IMG/VR virus record: IMGVR_UViG_3300017967_000078
Coordinates: 1-36,951 of that record
Reading direction: 5' to 3' (one strand)
From: a virus
Length of the DNA stretch: 36,951 bases
Shown here: piece by piece, positions 27,101 through 32,656 of the stretch
Position numbering within the stretch: position 1 is the stretch's first letter
Layout: each line of letters begins with the position of its first letter
Program-made: the position numbers and the translations under genes
The notes under the pieces: generated by a model
The model's input: the letters and a program-made list of their open reading frames with translations, nothing else
Told to the model about the DNA's origin: nothing
The model's database searches: none

Positions 27101-28758
27101 TTGGTGCTTCTGGTGCTGTAAGTGGAGTTGCAATTGCTGCCACCATCAATAATGGTGGATCTGGTTATCAAGTAGGTGATGTAGTTACTGTAGAAAGTAT
27201 TGGAAATGATCAATTAGGAAGAAATCTTCAATTATCCATTCCTACTGTAAATGGTATTAATGAACTAATTATTGATAATGTTCAGGGTGAATTTGAACTT
27301 AATGCATCTAAACCTTTACAATACATTAGTCCAACTGGTATTACTACAATGCCTTTGGTTGCTGGTGGAAATGCGACAATTGATGATTTTGAATTGGCAT
27401 CAGTTGCTGAAGATGGTTTACATATCAAGGTTAATCACAAAAACCATGGTATGCACTCAACAATTAACGTTGTAAAAATAGACAATGTTAATGGTGATTC
27501 TAAACCAACAACTCTTACTGCAGAGTATAAAAACTCAGATTCAACTGCTATTAGTATTGCAAGCACCGCTGGTTTTGCAACCTTTGAAAATGTTGCTGTG
27601 GGAGCAACCAATCCTGGTTATGCTCGTATTGACAATGAAATCGTCTCATATACTGGAGTTGCAAATGGTCAACTTACAGGTATTACAAGAGGTGTTGACA
27701 CCACAAGAACATTCACATATCCATCTAAAACAAATATTCAAAAATATGAAAATAATGGAATCTCTTTGAGACGCATTAATACAACTCACTATTTACAAGA
27801 TTCACTCGTATCTAGAGGAATTGGTCTTGATTACTATTACCTGAAGATTAATACTGCTACAAACGGTGTTGATAGAAGTACAGGATCTGGATTTGCTAAA
27901 TTGTACCAAACAATTTCCAAGTCTAGTGGTGGTGATAAGATTAATGCAACTCAAAACATTCAATATGAAGCAGTTCGTCCTATTGTTCAATCTTTGAATT
28001 TACCAGGAACTCAAACAACTGCAACAATTAAAGGTATTACTGCAACCAGTGTTGATGGTAATGAAATCTCATTCCAAGAGACAGAAGCAACTCCAATTAA
28101 CTTGAAGGAAGATACATATCTTCCAGAACCTCGTATGATTGCTTCTAGAGTCAATGAACTTGAGCAACTTGATAATCTTCCAGGCAACAAGTCAATGGAG
28201 GTAACCTTTACATTATCAACCGCAAATTCTGCAGTATCTCCAGTTATTGACTTGGATAGAGTTGGTATGGTTCTTATCACAAATAGAGTCAATGCTCCAA
28301 TCACAGATTATGCAAATGATCCAAGAACAGCATCTCTGAATGAAGATCCAACGGCATTTATCTATGCAAATAAGCCAGTTGAGTTGGAAAATGCAGCAAC
28401 TTCTATTAGAGTTCTTCTTTCTGGTTATGTAAATACATTTAGTGATATTAGAGTATTCTACTCTATTAGTAATGAACCCGAGAATAATCCATTGTATTAT
28501 CCATTCCCTGGATATAATAACTTGGATACAAATGGAAGAATTATTGATTTTGCCGCTTCTAACGGATTACCAAATAAGAGAGTTCCAAAATCGGACATTT
28601 TAGCATCCGATAGTGCGAATCTTCCATATAGAGATTATGAATTTAGTATTGATGATCTTCCAGAATTTAGATACTTCTCTATTAAACTTGTTGGAACGTC
28701 TACAAATCAGGCATATCCACCAAGATTTAAAGATCTCAGAGTAATTGCACTTGCATAA
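21115..28758 (+). CDS. DUF4815-type giant virion protein (2547 aa)
   Basis: The N-terminal 120 residues (SPYFDDFDPQKNYYKVLFKP, VQARELTTLQSTLQDQIEQV, FKEGSVVIPG) match the DUF4815 region found on large tail proteins of T4-like marine phages. The gene occupies the slot where T4 carries gp9 to wac, so it probably belongs to the outer baseplate or fibre-attachment apparatus. It has a Ser/Thr-rich stretch at about 1330-1375, proline runs of 14 (1664-1677) and 19 (1695-1713), then a new domain starting KDPLAQSFTIYDDPGAF. GxGY modules occur near 1959 and 2012 and an RGxxGT-like module at about 2162-2202. The C terminus (YPPRFKDLRVIALA) is typical of these proteins. AAGGA precedes the ATG. Role assignment is inference from position and family. 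Confidence 0.85.
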   Translation: MPQETNLNVSPYFDDFDPQKNYYKVLFKPGLPVQARELTTLQSTLQDQIEQVGTHLFKEGSVVIPGQINYNNALYSVEVEPEYLGIAIDNYADDLVNVFVRGQRSNVRAKIVFYEGTSASERGYYTFFVNYVSSGNDGKQVFDDNETLLLESNLSTTVINFQAGQGFANTAPVNAISNGSAIFLSEGVYFLRGTFVKVPGQTLVLDAHDPNPSYRVGLEIYEEIVSSGKDSSLTDNAKGFNNYAAPGADRLKITAVLAKRSLESTKNENFVELMIIRNGFVQHIEDRADYNLLADELARRTYDQSGDFYVKPFSIHAKESLNDRKGNNGVFTKDQLTYNNNVPSDDLGTYKISPGKAFIKGYEVDSRTVQYLDFPKTRTTKTLKNQGINYFTGPTLTLNRVIGAPRIGFSTSSVISLRDSRIGVTSTTAAGKEIGVARVYDYALESGSYSSTVGDLNEWDITLYDIQPYTEMTLNQSVTLSVPTFVEGKSSGATGHLRFDTNTGIVTTYNTKGAFLKGEKLIFNGIDNGRISTAVTAFSVSDVKSLYSSVGVGQTFNGDTKAYPTLRFPSVVISPKSGSAPGISTVTSVDSEFPNTIKPGDLVSFTNSQLGTTNVKTYAKVTSIIDDYSITIVGITTVANINDGGLPTTTINPSDFAIAKARFQSSSDNTLYTPLPKEFVSSVDITSSKLSIRKEYNVTITANATNTIQAGENETFLPFDEERYVLINSEGGFEELTQDKFRFTNGNRELRIFGLSVSGSGRLITTLEKNSVVNKVKNSKKTNSIIVNKSKLTSSGIGSTTLNDGLTYGAYGYGLRVQDKDICLLEPDVIKVYGVFESDDTNDPVLPQITLFNMNGPSGKTDDFIIGEEVVGKNSGAIGLFIERPNSSKISIVYLNDLSFEINETIITQTTGITGTISDFTPGDDNILNRYLLDSGQRDTIVDYARLVRKPNTKDPRGKLRIIFESAEYSDSTEGDITTVSSYDQFNYCDLPFIKNKIRLTDVLDIRPRVRTFDPNSTAKSPFEFDSRSFIDATNSAKNILASDESITLTYSHYLPRIDKLYFNPDGGFQLIKGVPSESPLPPLSIDNALEVATIKLPPYLCNANNVSISLKSHKRYRMQDIALLEDRIKNLEYYTALSLLEAKTEALIIPDNSGLTRFKSGIFVDNFTTTKNQLKAGKITNSIDPLNLELRPSHFTTEVDLLIGSKSLIGIGTTANPNVSPAFATDIVGSNFRRTGQVITIDYFSTLQIEQPFATRIENVVPYLVTTYNGNIELFPSSDIWIDQVRLAPQQIDVDDYTQTRLQLEFDGYDPQTGLGPVRWGAWAATWTGSSSTSTSNTVVTSTSTTNNGSALVTTSQLETTTTTTTTQTGTETRAGDQLRLSEQTETINEGDRVVSSDVIAFMRSRNIEFTGRKFKPRTRVYGFFDGEDVNSYIVPKLVEIRMISGSFSVGETITGTMPTSSTPVVGASTPSITFKVAQSNHKYGPIDNPTDIFTLSPYDENYTIPQNYSSSSIILNVDTRTLSESNQSAFTGFIRTGMRLRGVTAEAEVIDVKLVSDDVGTVIGTFFIPDPNVPSNPSFEVGTKVFRLTNNSTNSSLGGLTGTSGEQAYFASGTLDNVQETIRSTRKPRFEVVAASETRAATDVQVTTVVSNSTQTSVTPLPPPPPPPPPPPPPPRPRPSAPRPAPPPPRPAPPPPPPPPPPPPPPPPPPPRPAPPRGKDPLAQSFTIYDDPGAFVTEVDIFFRTKDPLLPVTVQLRPMIAGVPSSQVYPFGEVILDAKDVIETFDATVPTKVTFPAPVYLNGNTDHAVVLLSQSNEYTVWISRMGEVDISTLLQPESRQVVVSNQATFGSLFKSQNGATWTPSQYEDLKFNLYAASFSESATISFFNPELNKGNQQIATLRKDALEFTSRKLIITANDIIDTSGFVEGNTIIQQNTSARGDYVGAGGSATGSLTIVNAGIGYTPSDGNQFTFTNVTLKTFSGNGRNATADITIGASGAVSGVAIAATINNGGSGYQVGDVVTVESIGNDQLGRNLQLSIPTVNGINELIIDNVQGEFELNASKPLQYISPTGITTMPLVAGGNATIDDFELASVAEDGLHIKVNHKNHGMHSTINVVKIDNVNGDSKPTTLTAEYKNSDSTAISIASTAGFATFENVAVGATNPGYARIDNEIVSYTGVANGQLTGITRGVDTTRTFTYPSKTNIQKYENNGISLRRINTTHYLQDSLVSRGIGLDYYYLKINTATNGVDRSTGSGFAKLYQTISKSSGGDKINATQNIQYEAVRPIVQSLNLPGTQTTATIKGITATSVDGNEISFQETEATPINLKEDTYLPEPRMIASRVNELEQLDNLPGNKSMEVTFTLSTANSAVSPVIDLDRVGMVLITNRVNAPITDYANDPRTASLNEDPTAFIYANKPVELENAATSIRVLLSGYVNTFSDIRVFYSISNEPENNPLYYPFPGYNNLDTNGRIIDFAASNGLPNKRVPKSDILASDSANLPYRDYEFSIDDLPEFRYFSIKLVGTSTNQAYPPRFKDLRVIALA
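25099..25240 (+). repeat. Ser/Thr-rich low-complexity segment
   Basis: Codes for roughly 45 residues dominated by Ser and Thr, including a run of eight consecutive Thr. It is probably a flexible linker between beta domains of the DUF4815-type protein. Confidence 0.7.
26104..26253 (+). repeat. Polyproline tract (CCN repeats)
   Basis: Two uninterrupted proline runs, 14 codons (26104-26145) and 19 codons (26197-26253), are separated by Arg/Ala/Ser-Pro spacers. CCA dominates, interrupted by CCG, CCT and CCC. The tract is strongly C-rich against AT-rich surroundings, consistent with repeat expansion kept in frame. Confidence 0.95.
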
Positions 28759-28759
28759 C

Positions 28760-28972
28760 ATGGACAACAGATACCTAAAGGTAGAAGGTCACAGTTATTT
28801 GGTCAGAGATTCACGTAGCAATGCTATTGTGAATCTCGACACATCTGGTTATGACACATACAAAAACCTGAGACGAGCAAAAAGTAGAGAAAAAGAACGA
28901 CTTGAAAAATTAGAAAATGATGTAAGTGAAATTAAAGATCTCTTGAGGCAACTAATAGAGAAGGATCAGTAA
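28760..28972 (+). CDS. Small coiled-coil protein before gp13 (70 aa)
   Basis: Starting at ATG 28760, one base after the stop of the 2547-residue gene, this gives MDNRYLKVEGHSYLVRDSRS; the longer frame from TTG 28745 only overlaps the previous gene. Residues 1-35 look like a short beta hairpin (VRDSRSNAIVNLD), and residues about 36-70 form a charged helix with heptad-like Leu/Ile spacing (REKERLEKLENDVSEIKDLL). I recall similar small proteins just ahead of gp13 in cyanophages, without known function. It ends one base before the gp13 ATG. A neck or whisker accessory role is plausible from position only. Confidence 0.8.
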   Translation: MDNRYLKVEGHSYLVRDSRSNAIVNLDTSGYDTYKNLRRAKSREKERLEKLENDVSEIKDLLRQLIEKDQ

Positions 28973-28973
28973 A

Positions 28974-29813
28974 ATGGCAACACCAGCATCTAGACAGGAT
29001 TTAATTGACTATGCAAAAAGGCAACTGGGAGCTCCAGTTCTGGAGATTAACGTTGCCGATGAACAAATTGAAGACATCATAGACGACTCTCTACAATACT
29101 TTTATGAGAGGCATTTTGATGGTGTCATTCAAACATTCCTGAAATATGAAGTTACTCAAGAAGATATTGATAGAGCAAGAGCAACTTCTGGTGGCGTTGG
29201 TATAGCAAGTACATCTGCTACAGCAAATATTGCAGGATCTCAAAAGACCTTTAATTTTTTTGAGACTAGCAATTATATTCAAGTTCCTCCACAAATTTTA
29301 GGTATTAATAAAGTCTTTGCATTTGAAGGATCAAACAGTCTTTCGAGTGGAATGTTCAATATTAAGTACCAATTGTTCCTCAATGATGTTTATTACTGGG
29401 GATCCACAGAACTTTTAACATATTCTATGGTTAAAAGATACTTATCCGACATTGATTTCTTACTTACCACAGAGAAGCAGATAAGATTTAACCAAAGACA
29501 AGATAGACTTTACATGGATATGGACTGGGCTTCTCTGAATCCAGGACAATTTTTAATTATTGATTGTTACAGATTAATTGACCCAGCAGATTCACCAAGA
29601 GTTTGGAGCGACTCATTCCTCAAAAAGTATGTTACTGCAGCACTGAAGAAGCAATGGGGTCAAAATCTAATCAAATTCCAAGGTGTAAAACTTCCTGGTG
29701 GAACTGAATTAAATGGCAGACAAATTTACGACGACGGCGTAAATGAATTGAACGCCTTGATCGATAAGATGTCTTCTACATATGAACTTCCACCATTAGA
29801 CATGATCGGTTAG
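28974..29813 (+). CDS. 13: gp13 neck protein
   Basis: A 279-residue homologue of the T4 head-completion/neck protein gp13 (309). Typical features are the N-terminal helix SRQDLIDYAKRQLGAPVLEI, the acidic VADEQIEDIIDDSLQYFYER, a central QVPPQILGINKVFAF strand, and the C-terminal SFLKKYVTAALKKQWGQNL with FQGVKLPGGTELNG. In T4, gp13 and gp14 seal the filled head and form the docking site for the tail. The gene order gp13-gp14-gp15-gp16 is intact here. Residues 60-85 (Gly/Ser/Ala-rich) look like a variable loop. Confidence 0.92.
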   Translation: MATPASRQDLIDYAKRQLGAPVLEINVADEQIEDIIDDSLQYFYERHFDGVIQTFLKYEVTQEDIDRARATSGGVGIASTSATANIAGSQKTFNFFETSNYIQVPPQILGINKVFAFEGSNSLSSGMFNIKYQLFLNDVYYWGSTELLTYSMVKRYLSDIDFLLTTEKQIRFNQRQDRLYMDMDWASLNPGQFLIIDCYRLIDPADSPRVWSDSFLKKYVTAALKKQWGQNLIKFQGVKLPGGTELNGRQIYDDGVNELNALIDKMSSTYELPPLDMIG

Positions 29814-29817
29814 TAAT

Positions 29818-31218
29818 ATGGCACTAAATCCTTTCTTTTTACACGGATCTTCTGGAGAACAGAATCTAGTACAAGATCTGGTCAACGAACATATAAAAAT
29901 GTTCGGGGTAGAAGTATATTATATGCCAAGGATCTATGTAAATGAAAAAACGATCATGGAAGAAGTTTCCAGATCGGAATTTACTTCTGCTGTTCCTTTA
30001 GAGGCATATGTAGAAACATTCGATGGATTTAGTGGTGCTGGTACTCTGCTATCAAAGTTTGGGGTTCAAGAAATTGATGACCTTACTATCATAATATCAA
30101 AAGAACGATATGAAACTGTAGTTCAACAGCAAATAGCAACTATTGCCAATACAAAGTTAACAAATAGACCAAAAGAAGGTGATTTGGTTTACTTCCCATT
30201 GGGAGATAGATTATTTGAAATTAAATATGTAGAACATGAAAAACCATTTTGGCAACTTCAAAAAAATTATGTTTATGAATTGAGATTAGAACTCTTTGCA
30301 TACAATGATGAAGAAATTGATACTGGTATCAATCAAATTGACGACAATGTAATTGATGAAGGATATATTCAGACCTTTAATATGGTTGGTGTTGGATCTA
30401 CAGCAACTGCTATTACAAGTCTCAGAGATGGTGCAGTAAGAAATATTGTAGTATCTAGAAGAGGATCTGGTTATGATGAAGTACCAAGAGTTGCAATAAC
30501 ATCAGCACCAAGCGGTGGATTAACTGCCGTTGGAATTGCATCAATGATTGGTGGAATTGTAGATCTCTGCGAATCAAGTCCAGATAAACTGAGAGTACAG
30601 CGTGTTGATGTTGCTGATCCAGGATTTGGATACACAACTGCACCTAGGGTAACTTTCCATGGTGGTGGTGGAAGTGGTGCATATGCTACAGCAAATATTG
30701 CTGATAGAACAATTGGTATTGTAACAATTACAAGTGGTGGTAGTGGATATATTGGTATTCCAACAGTAACTGTTGTAAAACCAGGAATTGGAAGCACAAC
30801 AATTGACGCTAGGGTAACAGCGAGAATTTCTGGATTTGGTACAATCACAGAACTTATCATCGAGGATGCTGGTGGATATTATGAGGGAGTTCCTCAGATC
30901 ATTATTGCTGGTCCACAACAAAATGTAGGTTATGGTACATATTTACTGAATGAGGACGTTGTTGGTGCAGCAAGTAGTGCAACAGCAAGAGTAAAAGATT
31001 GGAATGCCACTACTCAGGTTCTGAAGTTGGGAGATATAATTGGAGAATTCCGAGGTGGAGAAGCAATTGTTGGTCAAGCAAGTGGAGCATCATATGCAAC
31101 AATCGCCATAAATAAATTTAATGTCCCAGAAGACAAGTTTGCACAGAATGATACTATTGAATTAGAGGCAGATCAAATCCTTGACTTCAGCGAATCTAAT
31201 CCATTTGGTATCCCATAA
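29818..31218 (+). CDS. 14: gp14 neck protein with inserted repeat domain
   Basis: A 466-residue gp14 homologue; T4 gp14 is 256. The N-terminal about 180 residues are canonical: MALNPFFLHGSSGEQNLVQD, FGVEVYYMPRIYVNEKTIME, and EGDLVYFPLGDRLFEIKYVE with HEKPFWQLQKNYVYELRLE. Residues about 204-365 are an insertion of four GxGY-type modules (near 217, 269, 309 and 352, each followed by PxVxI), giving a beta-rich knob. The C-terminal part returns to family sequence (APEDKFAQNDTIELEADQI-like, ending SNPFGIP). In the virion, gp14 joins gp13 below the portal, so the insertion probably decorates the neck. It starts four bases after gp13. Confidence 0.9.
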   Translation: MALNPFFLHGSSGEQNLVQDLVNEHIKMFGVEVYYMPRIYVNEKTIMEEVSRSEFTSAVPLEAYVETFDGFSGAGTLLSKFGVQEIDDLTIIISKERYETVVQQQIATIANTKLTNRPKEGDLVYFPLGDRLFEIKYVEHEKPFWQLQKNYVYELRLELFAYNDEEIDTGINQIDDNVIDEGYIQTFNMVGVGSTATAITSLRDGAVRNIVVSRRGSGYDEVPRVAITSAPSGGLTAVGIASMIGGIVDLCESSPDKLRVQRVDVADPGFGYTTAPRVTFHGGGGSGAYATANIADRTIGIVTITSGGSGYIGIPTVTVVKPGIGSTTIDARVTARISGFGTITELIIEDAGGYYEGVPQIIIAGPQQNVGYGTYLLNEDVVGAASSATARVKDWNATTQVLKLGDIIGEFRGGEAIVGQASGASYATIAINKFNVPEDKFAQNDTIELEADQILDFSESNPFGIP

Positions 31219-31230
31219 GGAGTTTACACA

Positions 31231-32211
31231 ATGTTTGATCATTTTTATCACCAAATCTTTAGAAGAACTGTAATTGGATTCGGTACTCTTTTCAATGGAC
31301 TTACCATCGTAAGAGATGGTGGAGAAATTATTAAAGTTCCATTGGCATATGGTCCAACTCAAAAGTTTTTAGCACGTCTTGAGCAGCAACCTGATTTGAA
31401 CAAACCAGTTCAGATTAGTTTACCAAGAATGTCATTTGAATTCACTGGAGTTCAGTATGACACAAGTAGAAAACTTGCTGCTACTCAAGCATATGCTGTA
31501 GCATCTAAAGATAATAGGAAAGACATTAAAAAAATGTACTTTCCAGTTCCATATAATATGAGTTTTGAATTGTCTATTATGACACTTCTTAATGATGATG
31601 CATTGCAAATAGTAGAGCAGATATTACCATATTTTCAACCAAATTTTAATTTGACAATAGATTTAGTAGAATCTATTGGTGAGAAAAGAGACATACCAAT
31701 AACATTAGAGAGCGTGTCTTTTGAAGATAATTACGATGGTGATTTTACAAATAGAAGAGTACTTTTATATACTTTAAAGTTTACAGCAAAAACATACCTA
31801 TTTGGACCTGTTCCAGAATCCAGCAAAGATGTTATTACAAGAGTTTCTGTTGGTCTTGCTGGTGGAGATCCAAGTATAGATGCAAGGAGAGATCTTATCT
31901 ATAAAACTCCAGTTGCAACAAAAGCATATAATGGAAATATAATTACTAATTTAGATTTGGATGTTACAAATAACACAACTATTATTAAAGTAAACGATTC
32001 AACAAATATACCAGAAAGACGTTATATTACTATTGATGATGAAACTTTATATGTTAAGAGCAAGAACAATAATGAATTGACTGTTACCCGTGGAATGTAT
32101 GGAACAAGTGCTTCCGAACATGTTGGTGGTGCAGGTGTTCTTCTTGTAACTGAGTCTGATAATGCATTGATTGAAGCTGGTGATGATTTTGGTTTTAGTG
32201 GGCGATCATAA
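31231..32211 (+). CDS. 15: gp15 tail-sheath terminator
   Basis: A 326-residue gp15 homologue; T4 gp15 is 272. The N terminus MFDHFYHQIFRRTVIGFGTL parallels T4 (MFGYFYNSSFRR), followed by VPLAYGPTQKFLARLEQQ and the ISLPRMSFEFTGVQYD segment. The middle (FPVPYNMSFELSIMT, DALQIVEQILPYFQPNFN) is typical of the family. In T4, gp15 forms the hexamer that caps the tail tube and sheath and docks to the neck. Residues about 254-307 form an extra C-terminal RGxxGT module (YITIDDETLYVKSK, then LTVTRGMYGTSASEH). AAGGAG stands at good distance before the ATG. Confidence 0.92.
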   Translation: MFDHFYHQIFRRTVIGFGTLFNGLTIVRDGGEIIKVPLAYGPTQKFLARLEQQPDLNKPVQISLPRMSFEFTGVQYDTSRKLAATQAYAVASKDNRKDIKKMYFPVPYNMSFELSIMTLLNDDALQIVEQILPYFQPNFNLTIDLVESIGEKRDIPITLESVSFEDNYDGDFTNRRVLLYTLKFTAKTYLFGPVPESSKDVITRVSVGLAGGDPSIDARRDLIYKTPVATKAYNGNIITNLDLDVTNNTTIIKVNDSTNIPERRYITIDDETLYVKSKNNNELTVTRGMYGTSASEHVGGAGVLLVTESDNALIEAGDDFGFSGRS

Positions 32212-32213
32212 TT

Positions 32214-32636
32214 ATGAAGGATAAATTTAGCGAGTTAAATGATACTTTTGAAGTGGAAGCAGAAATTGTGAAACCAGAAACTGAAAAGAAAGAACTAGTA
32301 AAACCATCACAAAAAGAAGATGTAACTAAAGATTATGAGTACACAAGGGGCAATCTTTATTCAATTATTGAGAAGGGACAAGAAGCATTAGATTGTGCAT
32401 TGGAACTTGCTCAAGATGGTGGTCAACCAAGACAATATGAGGTTGTTGGTCAGTTAATTAAAAATGTTGCAGATGCAACAGACAAGTTAATTGATTTGCA
32501 AAAAAAATTAAAAGATTTAGATGCAGAGCAAAAAGGTCCTACAAATGTGACTAATAATGCAATGTTCTTTGGATCTACTGCTGAGTTGTCTAAAATGATT
32601 AAGGCACAAACTAAAAACCTAAAGGAAGATAAATAG
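32214..32636 (+). CDS. 16: gp16 terminase small subunit
   Basis: A 140-residue homologue of the T4 DNA-packaging initiator gp16 (164). A disordered acidic N terminus is followed by a helical hairpin core: NLYSIIEKGQEALDCALELA, then PRQYEVVGQLIKNVADATDK and LIDLQKKLKDLD, the conserved central coiled coil. The C terminus (NNAMFFGSTAELSKMI) is typical of cyanophage gp16. It recognises phage DNA and stimulates the gp17 motor. It begins two bases after gp15. Its stop overlaps a late-promoter octamer, and gp17 does not follow within the window. Confidence 0.9.
   Translation: MKDKFSELNDTFEVEAEIVKPETEKKELVKPSQKEDVTKDYEYTRGNLYSIIEKGQEALDCALELAQDGGQPRQYEVVGQLIKNVADATDKLIDLQKKLKDLDAEQKGPTNVTNNAMFFGSTAELSKMIKAQTKNLKEDK
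32628..32635 (+). promoter_or_regulatory. T4-type late promoter for the post-gp16 block
   Basis: GATAAATA overlaps the gp16 stop codon. Initiation near 32641 gives a leader of about 16 nt before ATG 32657, similar to the promoter-to-start spacing at gp8 and gp25. It implies late co-expression of the following genes with the virion proteins. Confidence 0.65.
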
Positions 32637-32656
32637 AAAAAAAGTGTTTTATAGAG

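Noticed and set aside
31107-31114. CATAAATA inside gp14 as a late promoter for gp15
   Set aside because: It lies within coding sequence about 115 bases before gp15, unlike the short leaders elsewhere, and AT-rich coding DNA yields such matches often.
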